From positions 11,528,576-11,592,575 of the forward strand of contig JASKMD010000003.1 in assembly GCA_030144725.1 (NCBI GenBank): a DNA stretch of 64,000 nt, written 5' to 3'. This document shows, piece by piece, positions 8,540 to 19,196 of the stretch. Numbering within the stretch: position 1 is the stretch's first letter; the number at the start of each line of letters is the position of its first letter. Below the pieces are notes generated by a model. That model worked only from the letters and a program-made list of their open reading frames with translations, was not told the DNA's origin and ran no database searches. The DNA is from Haematococcus lacustris (Eukaryota; Chlorophyta; Chlorophyceae; Chlamydomonadales; Haematococcaceae). The translations under genes and the position numbers were made by a program.

Positions 8540-11500
8540 ATGTGGGCTACGGGCTGCACACCAACCACGTGGAAGACCAGCGACACATGCCTGCTCTACA
8601 AGGACAAGGGACAAGAAACGGACCTTAACTCCTACAGGCCTGTGGGCCTAGCCAACACCGTCTACAAGCTGTGGACCAGCCTCATAACTAAGATACTTTC
8701 GGAGTATGCTGAAGCCCATGGGATGCTCAGCAAGAACCAAGCTGGGTTCCGCTCCCACAGGAACACTACACAACAGCTACAGATGCTGGTCATGGCCCTT
8801 GAAGATGCTAAGCTGGCTAAGGCAGATATCTACGCGCTCCTGGTCGACTTCACCAGTGCGTTCAACACCACCTGCCAGGACAAACTACTATGGATCATGC
8901 ACGACCTAGGCTTCCCCACGGACGCGACGGACGCAGTGAAGGACCTATACACGGGCGCTACAACGCGCTTCAGAACTCCCTACGGCCCCACTGACCCGGT
9001 ACCCGTGGACCGGGGCACCATCCAGGGCGACTCACTCTCACCCTTCCTGTTTCTCACCTACATCGAACCCCTCCTGCGATGGCTGCAAGTGGGCGCGAGG
9101 GGCTATAAATTCAAATCCGCGACGGCTGACAGCGGGGAACGCGCCACTGTCAGCAGCATTGACTATGCCGACGACATAGCAATCCTCTGCAACACACTCC
9201 GCAACCTCCGCTGCCAAGCGGACAAACTCTCAGCCTTCTCGGACTGGGGTCACCTCATCATCTCACACAGTAAAACCCTCGCAACAGCGGCGCTCCATCA
9301 CTCGATCGAAACCGGCATGTGCAGCAACGCGGCCGAAGCGGATAAGTGGGCCCGCCAACAACTCCAAACCGTCAGCCTACAAGGGAAACCCGTCACCTAC
9401 CACCGCCCGACCTCACCCTTCACCTACCTGGGAGTGCTCATCACCATGACGCTGGACTGGAAACCACAACACACCGCTATGATTACCCAGCTACGCCAAA
9501 AACTAGAGAGACTCAGACGCTCCTTTGCTAGCGCTAGACAGGCCATACACATCATCCGCACGGCCATCATACCCAGCCTAGCCTACAGCTTCTGTGCCGT
9601 GCCCTGCACCCCTGGGGACCTTGAGCTATACGACAGGTCCATCAATCAATGCGTGAAGCTTAAGCTCAGACTCCCCCTGGGAACGCCCAATGCCATCATC
9701 AGAGAAGACGCCGGGAAACTAGGCATGGGCATCAGCTCCACAACTCAGGAATACCACGCTCGCAACACAACAGCCCTCACACAAAGCCTCCAGTCCACAG
9801 ATGTGACGCACGCCCACATCTCAAGGAGCATGCTACACAAGCAAATCACATGGCTCAATACCCTGGCCAACACTCAAGGACACCGCATGCTCACCCTCTT
9901 CCACCATACCCTCAGGGCACGGCAACTAGTCTATACCTCACTAGCCGGGCTGGCAGCCACGGAAGGGGGACTACCCCTCTACCCCGAGGAATGCCACACA
10001 CTCGGCCGCCTCATCACGCAAGCCAACAGCTCCCATGCACACGACGTCGTCAGCGCCAGCATCACCTGCCTCAAAAGCCTAGGCATTACCCACGCATGTG
10101 AGCTCAGCTGCGAGGGCAACACACACATCATCACGGGTAGCATGCTCACATCGAAATACGGGAAAAAGGTCAAACAGAAACACATTATCGCCCTCAACAA
10201 ACTTGCGGCCATGGCGGCCCAGCCCTCATGCCCTGACGCGACCGCAACGCGCACCATCCGGGACAGCCGCAACACATCACTCACCCTACCGCCCGCCCAA
10301 CGCAAAATCACACCCTGGGCCGCGGGTCTCACGGAACTTGCGCCCACACCCGCCGCGCCAGACACAAGAACCCGCTATATGGATATGAAAGCGTACGCGG
10401 CCCTGCAAGCAACGCAACCAGCAACGGCGGACCAGGCCGCAGCGGCACCCGCAGCCCATGATGCCACTAGGACGAGCTCACGACTGCTGAAACGAGAGCA
10501 ACGAGCAACACAACCGCCCCCGACGAAGCCCACTCTACCCAAGGCGGGCACGAAACGGAACAATGAGGGCAGACAGACCCAAACTATCCCGCAGGATATA
10601 GTGCGCATAGTAGGCCTTGACCTCCCAGGGCTCTCCAGCTGGAAGGTGGACAAAGCCTGCCGTTGTAAACCCAAGAACCTAGGCGGCATACTAGGGGCCA
10701 TGTACGGCCACCAAGAGGCCATTACCAGCATAGATGGCTGGCAATGGGACGGCATCAACAAGGAAAACTACTACAAGGTGCATTGGAAGCCCACAGTCAT
10801 AGATAGATGGGCATTACCACTATGTGTAGAAGAAGGCTATACACCCACACACATAGAGACCATCAGCAGGGAAGAGGCTAAGGACGTGTGCACCTGTGAG
10901 CTGTGCTGGCTACCAAGAGGAGACAGCCCAACGTGCCACAACTGCAAAAGGGCCTACCACCCAGCCTGCCTTGAGGAAGCCCACCTGTCAGGACACAAGG
11001 AACCAGGATACTGGCTGTGCCCTATATGCAAGTTCGGCAACAATGACTTCAAGACTACCATGCGCCAGTCAGCGCACTCGGACCTCATACGAGTACACTG
11101 GCACCCCACTCTCGAACCGGCGCCGCTCATCACGGCACACCTGGACTACATAGCAAAGCGCAACGACTACGACGAGGAAAACAGGCAGATACAAGAGGCC
11201 AGACATGCGAGGCCCGACACGCACCTGCCGGCCCACACCCGACAGGGACTACCGGACCCGCACACCTGGCTACCCCGGTGCACCAACCTGCACTCGAAGG
11301 CCACCTTCCACACCTACCCCATCAACCCGCAGACGGACATCGTCGGGACGGGCAATTGCGAAACCTTCCTCCAACTTCACCCCCACATGACCGACCCCGC
11401 GATGAGCCTCAGCACGGGGGAGCCCATTATGCCACGGCACGACTTAGTGCAACACGTAACGGTCCACGACGAGTCGGGTCGCACAGCTGGCCTCCTGACA

Positions 11501-13729
11501 AAAGACCAACACCAACATCTACACGCTTGGTTACAACACACACCACACACACGCAACCTGGCCACAGAGGTAGTGGCCCTACTAAGGAGACAGGACGCAC
11601 AGAGCAGCCACCACCCCATGAGAGGGGCACAAGACAAAGCCCTTAACACCCTACACGCCACACGCAGCTTTCCAAGTACCGTCCAAAGATGGGCTGATCC
11701 ACTCACAGTTAGACCGGAAACCACTACCTACTGGAGCCCTGACATCAACGACACGGCCTTTGGTGCACACCATAACTGCCTGCTGGTGCGCCACACTGGC
11801 TTATCCACATGGAATGTGCCGGCAGACGATGCAGTGGCACTGAAATGCGTAAACCATGCTATACACTCAGCTACACAGGAGGAGGCCATGGCAACCATCA
11901 TGCTGATCCCTGGAAAAAAGGGCATCTCCTACCCTAAACACATTGACACCCTGCGGCGCTACCCTGAATACTGTCAACACCTGGCTAGCATACCCCCCAC
12001 CAAGACCAGGTGCTCCAAGCCAGGCAAGCACGCCAACCTCCACATCTACGTCATCTGGAATGCAGCGGGACAACAACTTGTCACCAAAGGCAATCCCCAA
12101 GGATGGCTGGCTAGCACTGCCACTGCCCTCCACCCACAACGGGACACACACCCGATCCGCAACAGACCAACGAACCAAAGCCAGCCAGCCACACCCCCTA
12201 GCGGCCACAAACAACACATGCGCCTGCCGCTGGACAAGGACCTCCCCACCTCGGGGCACCAGCGCGGCCACCACCAACTCACGCACCATTCCACGACGCA
12301 GCCACGGATGGCCGTCACCGAATGGGCCACGCTCGCGTACACGGACGGCAGCTGCATTAAGACCTCGGGGGCAGCCCCAGCGAGCGTCGGGGCGGGGGTT
12401 TATATCCCGGAGACCAACGTCCTCATCACCGTCGCCCTGGACGACCCAGAAAGCAACACCATCAACAAGGCGGAACTCACGGCGATACACGCGGCACTCA
12501 CAGCGGGGGCCAAACGCATCGCCACCGACAGCCTCTGCTCTATCTACCAGATCCGCCGAGCCCTCGCTAACCCCATGTCGCTCATCACACACAGGCACAA
12601 CGACATCCTGACCGCTATCGCTACCCTCATCATCGATAGCCCCGTCACGATCCACTTCTACAAAGTCCGGGCCCACTCGGGTATTATCGGCAACGAAGGC
12701 GCCGATGCCCTCGCCAAGCACGCGGCGCTACAACCAGAGCTGGCCAACACCCCGGCCTACCGCCCGACCACACGGACAGAGACCAACACCTGGCTCAACA
12801 ACGAAGCCGACGGCAACACCCCCGCCCCACTGCCGGATTGCCGCCACAGCGTAAGAGAACACATGCACCGCAGGCACAGCCTCGGTCTCGCCAATCAAGA
12901 CAGTATCTACTACCAGATGTCCCAGGAGATCACCAAAGCCGCGGCGAAAGGAGCCGGCGAAAGGGTGATGACCGACACAAACATCTCCATACCCGCGCAA
13001 CGAACTGCCCTTCTCTACCGTACCGGCGGGCTCTATAACCAAAAGCTGGCCATGCGTTGGAAACGGGCGACCGACGACCGGTGCCCACTCTGCGGGGAAG
13101 CCGATAGTGCCACTCACCTCCTCTCGGGCTGCAGCGAGACACTACCGATGGTGCAAGAAAGGCATAACGGGGCTGGCCGCCTCATCGCTAAAGCCATAAG
13201 CAAGGGTACCCTAGGCGGGTACATCAGCTTTGCGGACACCGGCAGCTGGGAGAAGGGCGCAAAAGAAGACCTCGACCTCCCTAACGACACACTACACACA
13301 CCACTACGAGCACTCGGACTACAGATAGCAGCAACCAAAAACACCACCAGACCAGACATTCTCATGGTGATGCCAACAAAGAAGACGGGCACACGTGGTA
13401 AAACCATTAAACGGGTCATTATTATAGAAATCAAATACTGCCCGGACTCAAGGTGGACGGCTCAATTAGACAAGGCACTCAATCAACACACCAATCTAGC
13501 TCAAACCATACGCAAGGAAGGCCACATGGTGGAGATTAGACCCATCCTCCTGGGCATAGGTGGCATAACGTATGAAGCACACACACGGCAACACCTCCTG
13601 GACTTGGGGGTCTCACAAGATAACACTACCAAACTGCTACACAAGCTAACAAGACACGCGGTGGAGACAGCCCACTCCATTGCAAAGACAAGCTACAGAC
13701 TCAGGGCTACTAAGAGGGAGGGAGGGTAG
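8540..13729 (+). CDS. Reverse transcriptase - PHD finger - RNase H - CCHC - PD-(D/E)xK polyprotein of the retrotransposon
   Basis: A 1729-codon frame continuing the polyprotein after the insertion; the native frame probably resumes at about 8531. Residues about 1-300 are the RT: fingers (YRPVGLANT), GFR motif, the palm aspartate in LLVDFTSAFNT, GDSLSPFLF, and the catalytic YADD at 209-212. Residues about 786-831 are a C4HC3 PHD-type zinc finger (CELC, CHNC, H-x2-C, W-x-C-x2-C), preceded by a W-rich segment vaguely like a chromo domain. Residues about 1262-1395 are RNase H: YTDGS, KAELTAI, ATDS and a late AHSG...NEGAD segment. At about 1515-1531 there is a CCHC finger (CPLC-x8-H-x4-C). R-P-D1606 followed by E1630-x-K1632 in a beta-strand-like context fits a PD-(D/E)xK restriction-like endonuclease. 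The product would copy the element's RNA at a nicked target. The C-terminal nuclease call rests on motif spacing; the rest is clear. Confidence 0.9.
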   Translation: MWATGCTPTTWKTSDTCLLYKDKGQETDLNSYRPVGLANTVYKLWTSLITKILSEYAEAHGMLSKNQAGFRSHRNTTQQLQMLVMALEDAKLAKADIYALLVDFTSAFNTTCQDKLLWIMHDLGFPTDATDAVKDLYTGATTRFRTPYGPTDPVPVDRGTIQGDSLSPFLFLTYIEPLLRWLQVGARGYKFKSATADSGERATVSSIDYADDIAILCNTLRNLRCQADKLSAFSDWGHLIISHSKTLATAALHHSIETGMCSNAAEADKWARQQLQTVSLQGKPVTYHRPTSPFTYLGVLITMTLDWKPQHTAMITQLRQKLERLRRSFASARQAIHIIRTAIIPSLAYSFCAVPCTPGDLELYDRSINQCVKLKLRLPLGTPNAIIREDAGKLGMGISSTTQEYHARNTTALTQSLQSTDVTHAHISRSMLHKQITWLNTLANTQGHRMLTLFHHTLRARQLVYTSLAGLAATEGGLPLYPEECHTLGRLITQANSSHAHDVVSASITCLKSLGITHACELSCEGNTHIITGSMLTSKYGKKVKQKHIIALNKLAAMAAQPSCPDATATRTIRDSRNTSLTLPPAQRKITPWAAGLTELAPTPAAPDTRTRYMDMKAYAALQATQPATADQAAAAPAAHDATRTSSRLLKREQRATQPPPTKPTLPKAGTKRNNEGRQTQTIPQDIVRIVGLDLPGLSSWKVDKACRCKPKNLGGILGAMYGHQEAITSIDGWQWDGINKENYYKVHWKPTVIDRWALPLCVEEGYTPTHIETISREEAKDVCTCELCWLPRGDSPTCHNCKRAYHPACLEEAHLSGHKEPGYWLCPICKFGNNDFKTTMRQSAHSDLIRVHWHPTLEPAPLITAHLDYIAKRNDYDEENRQIQEARHARPDTHLPAHTRQGLPDPHTWLPRCTNLHSKATFHTYPINPQTDIVGTGNCETFLQLHPHMTDPAMSLSTGEPIMPRHDLVQHVTVHDESGRTAGLLTKDQHQHLHAWLQHTPHTRNLATEVVALLRRQDAQSSHHPMRGAQDKALNTLHATRSFPSTVQRWADPLTVRPETTTYWSPDINDTAFGAHHNCLLVRHTGLSTWNVPADDAVALKCVNHAIHSATQEEAMATIMLIPGKKGISYPKHIDTLRRYPEYCQHLASIPPTKTRCSKPGKHANLHIYVIWNAAGQQLVTKGNPQGWLASTATALHPQRDTHPIRNRPTNQSQPATPPSGHKQHMRLPLDKDLPTSGHQRGHHQLTHHSTTQPRMAVTEWATLAYTDGSCIKTSGAAPASVGAGVYIPETNVLITVALDDPESNTINKAELTAIHAALTAGAKRIATDSLCSIYQIRRALANPMSLITHRHNDILTAIATLIIDSPVTIHFYKVRAHSGIIGNEGADALAKHAALQPELANTPAYRPTTRTETNTWLNNEADGNTPAPLPDCRHSVREHMHRRHSLGLANQDSIYYQMSQEITKAAAKGAGERVMTDTNISIPAQRTALLYRTGGLYNQKLAMRWKRATDDRCPLCGEADSATHLLSGCSETLPMVQERHNGAGRLIAKAISKGTLGGYISFADTGSWEKGAKEDLDLPNDTLHTPLRALGLQIAATKNTTRPDILMVMPTKKTGTRGKTIKRVIIIEIKYCPDSRWTAQLDKALNQHTNLAQTIRKEGHMVEIRPILLGIGGITYEAHTRQHLLDLGVSQDNTTKLLHKLTRHAVETAHSIAKTSYRLRATKREGG

Positions 13730-13890
13730 GGGGGTCTCTTCCTTGGCTCGATTGGTGGGAGCAGGCCGCGCCCCAGGCGGTAGCTCCTCCCTCAATGCAC
13801 GCCGGTGAATACCGGAGTAGTCTTCTTCTTCTTTCTTCTTCTGGCAGAATTTGTGTTGAGAACAGAGCCCCCTACCCTTCCCTCTCCTGC
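13730..13890. other. Junction between retrotransposon and next gene
   Basis: No gene. It contains a short inverted GCCGGTGAATACCGG-like segment (about 13801-13815) and a TTC-rich pyrimidine run ending in CTGGCAG (13819-13848), which could be a splice acceptor for the gene that follows or the 3' tail of the element. Confidence 0.35.
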
Positions 13891-14140
13891 CCCCTCCCCT
13901 GCCCCACAGCCAGCCCCAGCAGCAGGTGTGCAGCAGCCCCTTGCCCCCACCCCTGCCCCACAGCCAGCCCCAGCAGCAGGAGTGCAGCAGAACCCTCCCC
14001 TTCCCTCTCCAGCCCCCACCCATGCCCCACAGTCAGCCCCAGCAGCAGATGTGCAGCAGCCCCCTGCCCCCTCACCTGCCCCACAGCCAGCCCCAGCAGC
14101 AGGTGTGCAGCAGCACACAGCCCCAACCACTGTCCAATAG
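13890..14140 (+). repeat. Proline/alanine-coding minisatellite (54-69 bp units)
   Basis: Four imperfect units each contain the CCAGCCCCAGCAGCAG segment. In the + frame they read as PAPQPAPAAGVQQ-type repeats. The frame ends at a TAG at 14138-14140, where the other units have CAG, so the stop looks like a point change in the repeat. The same frame is open again after the stop into the next gene. Confidence 0.8.
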
Positions 14141-16181
14141 CCAGCCTCAGCAGCGGTTGTGCGACAGCCCCCCGCCACACCAACAGCGGGTGAACCTGGG
14201 TTGAAGGCCCCCACCACAGGCCTAGGAACTGCCCTGCCAGCAGGTGTGCAGCGCAGCCCTGCCCCCTCACCTGTCCTGCGGCGTGCACCAGCAGCACGTA
14301 TGCAACTCAGCCTTGCCCCCTCCATTCCCCTGTTGCCTACACCAGCAGCAGGAGGGCAGCATCAGCACCATCCGCCAGTGCAGCACCACCGCCAGACACG
14401 CAGAGGGCAGTGGCCACAGGTGGGCACCAGCACCCAGGCGGCAGGCACAGCAGCAGGTGGGCAGCAGCACCAGCATCAGCAGCAGGACCAGCGACAAGTG
14501 ACTGAAGAGGAGCAGCAGCAGCCTGGAGGGGAGGGTGCTGGTCCCTCATCATCCAAGAGGCCGAGGCCTGCCGAGGATCAGGTAGGATCACAACATTACA
14601 GCACATAGGAGCAAGACAGCATCATGTGCATTGTGACAGTGGCTCAGATACCCCATTGCTTCATTTACCATTGCAGGCCCTCATACAGTGCCTGATTCAG
14701 AAGGTGGACACCGTGCAAAACTCAGTGAACAGATTGGAGGTGGGACACAAGCAGCCAAAGAGGCATAACAACATTACCAACTTGTAAACGACCACAGCTG
14801 ATGGGAAGAAGACGGCTGCACGTGTTGGCAAACACAGCCTTGACTGGGAGTGGCCCGTCAGGAGAGCAGGTGAGCAGCTACTAATAGCCTACAACAGGTT
14901 TAAACAGTGTGCACTGTTACGCTGACCTAGCACAGGGTTTCAACAACCTAGTGCAGGGCTTCACTAACCTAGTGCAGGGTTTCGCTGACTCCAGCTGTGG
15001 CTCAGTAGGATATGTGTGGATTGTGTTTGCAGGAGAGCACCGGAGGCACCCTGCTGCATGGAGGAGCAGTGCGGTTTCCCAAGAATACACAGGTACGAAA
15101 GGCATAACTAGCTGATATGTATCGCTAGTGACGTGATGCTTGTGAGCATGTCGTGCATTGCTACCTTACACGCAGGGAATGGTGTATCAGCTGCCCACCT
15201 TGCTGCCATACACAGGGGATGTCTACCAGCCTCATGAGCTAGAGCAGTGTCGCCTAGCAGCTCTAGCTCGTGGCCTGACCATCTTTCAGCTGCCACAGCT
15301 AGCCATAGATATGGCAGCGGTGGTTGCGGCCAGCATCTTGATCACCAGGGTCTATAACCACATGGTCTTCAGCTCGGTCAATGCCAACAGCAAGACACAG
15401 TATGGCACTGGCCAGAGAGTGCAGGTGGTGTTGGCCAAGTCGGACAAGAACAGCAGTGGCGACCTAGACACAACCCTGCAGCTATTGTCAGACAAATATA
15501 ACGCGGCTGTGTACAGCGCACTGACAGCAGAGAAGAAGAAGGAGGTGAGAGACAGATAAATTAAGGTGTGCAGCAGATGACACAAGCCACAACAGTAGTA
15601 CATAGCCATTGCTGCAGAAGCATTTCCTAACTTACCTAGAGTCAGGGCTGCATGAAGCACAATAGACAGCACTCTGGGTGTGTTTGCAGGTGGATGAGGC
15701 CAAGCACGTGTTGACGCAGTACCTCACTCTCCTGCAGCCGGTGCTGAAGCAGCTGCTGGGCCGCCCCCTGAACGCCCTAGCTACCATCATCACTGACCCC
15801 ACCTGGCAGCGTTGCCTGAACAGGAAGGGGGAGCTGGTGGCTACACTGGCCAAGCAGCTGGCTCAAGCACAGGCTCCCCACACCGACTTCCTCCCTGTTG
15901 GCCCAGGGATGGATGACGGCCTGGTGTTCCTGCTGGCTCTCCAGGACTTCCCCCTGGTTGCCTACATGGGCAGCCACAAACTGTCCAAGTTGGCTGCAGC
16001 CCATTGCTGGCGGACGGCTGATGGTAAAAAGCAAGTGGTGGAAGTGGAGGACATGGATGCCCTGGCCCTGACCTTGCCACATCAACTGGGCACAGAGGTC
16101 CTGGTGAAGGCTGGGCAGCTGGTGTTGTTCCGAGGCAACACAGTGCATGCTGGCAACGTGGGGGTGGCTGGCTCGTGCTGA
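14141..16181 (+). CDS. Spliced gene with C-terminal 2OG-Fe(II)-oxygenase-like domain; possibly decayed
   Basis: In-phase exons: up to 14581, 14677-14739, 14798-14869, 15033-15092, 15176-15544, 15690-16181. The first is P/Q/A-rich low complexity with a basic KRPRP patch (possible nuclear signal); the second is a short coiled-coil-like helix. The last exon carries H-x-D (HTD at 15879-15887, residue 64 of the exon), a GSHK motif and a distal histidine in LVLFRGNTVHAG, the facial-triad layout of 2-oxoglutarate/Fe(II) dioxygenases. The frame stops at 16179-16181, just after the distal His and before the arginine that would bind 2-oxoglutarate. The +1-shifted frame continues sensibly to 16347, so a frameshift is likely. 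With the TAG at 14138 upstream this may be a pseudogene. Substrate unknown. Confidence 0.55.
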
Positions 16182-16389
16182 CAACACCACCATGAACACC
16201 TCTGAGCTGGGGGACTTGTACCATGGGTTGTTTCAGCCCATCCAGGATGAGGGCATTGGGCCCAAGATGGCAGACTGGAACAGGCGCGGCATGGCAGGCC
16301 AGTGGGTCAGAATCTCAGAGCCATACAGGCCTGATCAGCGTATTTGAACGATTGACAATGCATGGACAGCATGGGCTGGGGTGGTGCCA

Positions 16390-17945
16390 GGACTCTGTGG
16401 TGTGGTGCCAGGACCCTGTAGACGTGTGTCGCAGGACCCTGTAGGCGTGCGGCAGAACCCTGTAGACGTGTGTCGCAGGACCCTGTAGGCGTGCGGCAGA
16501 ACCCTGTAGACATGTGTCGCAGGACCCTGTAGGCGTGCGGCAGGACCCTGTAGACAAACGTCGCAGGACCCTGTAGGCGTGCGGCAGAACCCTGTAGACA
16601 AACGTCGCAGGACCCTGTAGGCGTGCGGCAGAACCCTGTAGACATGTGTCGCAGGACCCTGTAGCCGTGCGGCAGAACCCTGTAGACATGTGTCGCAGGA
16701 CCCTGTAGCCGTGCGGCAGAACCCTGTAGACGTGGGTCGCAGGACCCTGTAGGCGTGCTGCATAACCCTGTAGACGTGTGTCGCATAACCCTGTAGCCGT
16801 GCGGCAGAACCCTGTAGACATGTGTCGCAGGACCCTGTAGCCGTGCGGCAGAACCCTGTAGACGTGGGTCGCACAACCCTGTAGGCGTGCGGCAGAACCC
16901 TGTAGACAAACGTCGCAGGACCCTGTAGCCGTGCGGCAGAACCCTGTAGACGTGTGTCGCAGGACCCTGTAGGCGTGCGGCAGAACCATGTAGACATGTG
17001 TCACAGGACCCTGTAGCCGTGCGGCAGAACCCTGTAGACGTGGGTCGCACAACCCTGTAGGCGTGCGGCAGAACCCTGTAGACATGTGTCGCAGGACCCT
17101 GTAGCCGTGCGGCAGAACCCTGTAGACGTGGGTCGCACAACCCTGTAGGCGTGCGGCAGAACCCTGTAGACAAACGTCGCAGGACCCTGTAGGCGTGCGG
17201 CAGGACCCTGTAGACAAACGTCGCAGGACCCTGTAGCCGTGCGGCAGAACCCTGTAGACGTGTGTCGCAGGACCCTGTAGGCGTGCTGCATAACCCTGTA
17301 GACGTGTGTCGCATAACCCTGTAGCCGTGCGGCAGAACCCTGTAGACATGTGTCGCAGGACCCTGTAGCCGTGCGGCAGAACCCTGTAGACGTGGGTCGC
17401 ACAACCCTGTAGGCGTGCGGCAGAACCCTGTAGACAAACGTCGCAGGACCCTGTAGCCGTGCGGCAGAACCCTGTAGACGTGTGTCGCAGGACCCTGTAG
17501 GCGTGCGGCAGAACCATGTAGACATGTGTCACAGGACCCTGTAGCCGTGCGGCAGAACCCTGTAGACGTGGGTCGCACAACCCTGTAGGCGTGCGGCAGA
17601 ACCCTGTAGACATGTGTCGCAGGACCCTGTAGCCGTGCGGCAGAACCCTGTAGACGTGGGTCGCACAACCCTGTAGGCGTGCGGCAGAACCCTGTAGACA
17701 AACGTCGCAGGACCCTGTAGGCGTGCGGCAGGACCCTGTAGACAAACGTCGCAGGACCCTGTAGCCGTGCGGCAGAACCCTGTAGACGTGTGTCGCAGGA
17801 CCCTGTAGGCGTGCGGCAGGACCCTGTAGACAAACGTCGCAGGACCCTGTAGGCGTGCGCCAGGACCCTGTAGACAAACGTCGCAGGACCCTGTAGCCGT
17901 GCGCCAGGACCCTGTAGACAAACGTCGCAGGACCCTGTAGCCCCA
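16390..17945. repeat. 44-bp satellite array with ACCCTGTAG core
   Basis: About 35 copies of a 44-bp unit made of two related half-units of 23 and 21 bases. Each half begins ACCCTGTAG and ends in a variable GTG...GCAGG/A stretch. Half-units vary among a few types (ACGTGTGTC, ACATGTGTC, ACAAACGTC, GCGTGCGGC, CCGTGCGGC), and blocks of several units recur, for example 17001-17160 against 17525-17690, showing higher-order duplication. Because 44 is not a multiple of 3 and the unit has few stops, very long minus-strand frames exist by chance. Confidence 0.95.
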
Positions 17946-17949
17946 AACC

Positions 17950-18360
17950 TGGTGGTATGGTGCCAGGACCCTGTGGTGTGTTGCCAGGACCCTGTGTGCC
18001 AGGACCCTGTGGTGTGGTGCCAGAACCCTGTGGTGTGGTGCCAGGACCCTGTGGTGCCAGGACCCTATGGTGTGGTGCCAGAACCCTGTGGTCCAGGACC
18101 CTGTGGGTGTGCAGCAGGACCCTGTGGGCCAGGACCCTGTGGTGTGGTGCCAGAACCCTGTGGTGTGGTGCCAGGACCCTGTGGGCCAGGACCCTGTGGT
18201 GAGGTGCCAGAACCCTGTGGTGGGGTGCCAGAACCCTGTGGTGTGGTGCCAGGACCCTGTGGTGAAGTGCCAGGACCCTGTAGGCCAGGACCCTGTGGTG
18301 TGGTGCCAGGACCCTGTGAGCCACAACCCTGTGGTGTGGTACCAGGACCCTGTGGAGAAA
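17950..18360. repeat. G-rich tandem array (GGTGTGGTGCCAGGACCCTGT type)
   Basis: About 20 units of roughly 14-23 bases, each holding CAGGACCCTGTG or CAGAACCCTGTG with GGTGTGGTGC linkers of varying length. It shares the ACCCTGT core with the 44-bp array beside it, so the two are divergent versions of one satellite family. Confidence 0.9.
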
Positions 18361-18372
18361 GACACTCATCGT

Positions 18373-18578
18373 AGGACCCTGTACAGGGTCCTGGCACACA
18401 TGGTCGAAAGCATCTAAACGGGATCAACATGACCAACCACCGGCTACGTAGGAATCCTAACGTGGTTCTATCACATAGGGATGCAAATAATGATTATAAT
18501 AATAACACTCATAGGGTACACAGGACCCTGTACAGGGTCCTACGACCATGATGTCGCTAGGACCCTGTACAGGGTCCT
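18373..18578. repeat. Three copies of a perfect 20-bp palindrome, AGGACCCTGTACAGGGTCCT
   Basis: Identical copies lie at 18373-18392, 18522-18541 and 18559-18578. Each half is the AGGACCCTGTA core of the neighbouring satellites. The DNA between them is unrelated and AT-richer. Confidence 0.95.
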
Positions 18579-19196
18579 AAGACACGGGCCATACCTCTTC
18601 ACTGGCTGGGAATGTTTGCATGCCACCTACTAGGTTGGGTAGCTGTAAGCACCCTTTACAACCTCTCATACTCACATTACATGAAAAGTGACTTTGGTCA
18701 CACGGTGCCAACTCCCTTAGCAATATTCAGGGTCACAGCCCTACACCTGGCCCAGCTTCTCGACACCGACTGAGAATTACACTTTGGCCCAAGAGAGTCT
18801 TGTCATCCTCTAGGTCACAGCAACCCACATACCAAGTTTCAGACCTCAACTCTCAGGTTTTTCAAGCCAGCCAGGCCTTAATTTGCACGAGTGTCAGGTC
18901 CTTCCGGCTGGGGGATGTTGGGCACCCTGCAGCTGCTGCTGGTCCGTGGTCAGCTGTTGCTGGGCGCCCCGGCCAAGGCAGGTGCGTGGGCGCTTATGGC
19001 CCCATGTGCTGGCATCCCTGCTCGACTGTTGTGGTGTTGCAAGGGCTGTATCAAGGGCTGGCAGGTCGGTAGGGCTGTGCAGGGTGTAGGATGGAGGAAG
19101 AGTTGGAGGATGGAGGAATGTTAAGGTATAGCCACAATGGGGGTTCCCGCCACAATGGAGGTTCCCGCCACTGCCACTGCCACTACTTACCAGCTT
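18579..19196. other. Stretch with no recognised gene
   Basis: Unique-looking sequence with no supported exon. A short CCGCCACAATGG duplication occurs at about 19140-19165. It may hold the 3' end of the minus-strand gene-like sequence at 19197-19792. Confidence 0.3.

Larger units (their letters stand above)
4102..13729 (+). mobile_element. Dualen/RandI-like non-LTR retrotransposon, dead copy
   Basis: Domain order along the + strand: 2A-like peptide, two cysteine protease-like domains, AP-type (EEP) endonuclease, reverse transcriptase, PHD-type finger, RNase H, CCHC finger, PD-(D/E)xK-like endonuclease. An element with both an AP-type and a restriction-like endonuclease plus RNase H and a cysteine protease is the known architecture of Dualen (RandI clade) from Chlamydomonas. 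Two lesions mark this copy as inactive: an in-frame TAA at 5956-5958 and a ~565-bp insertion in the RT (about 7963-8530). The 5' limit is uncertain because the spliced RG-rich gene just upstream may belong to it. The 3' limit lies at or shortly after 13729. No poly(A) tail is seen; a pyrimidine run (TTC-rich) follows at 13819-13845. No target duplication was identified. Confidence 0.85.

Noticed and set aside
16390..17945. CRISPR array
   Set aside because: Repeats are contiguous with no unique spacers, half-units are variants of each other, and the context is eukaryotic.
16307..18399. Minus-strand reading frames of 508 and 694 codons
   Set aside because: They are translations of the 44-bp satellite and its neighbour. 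Open frames arise because the unit lacks stops; there is no start context or domain.
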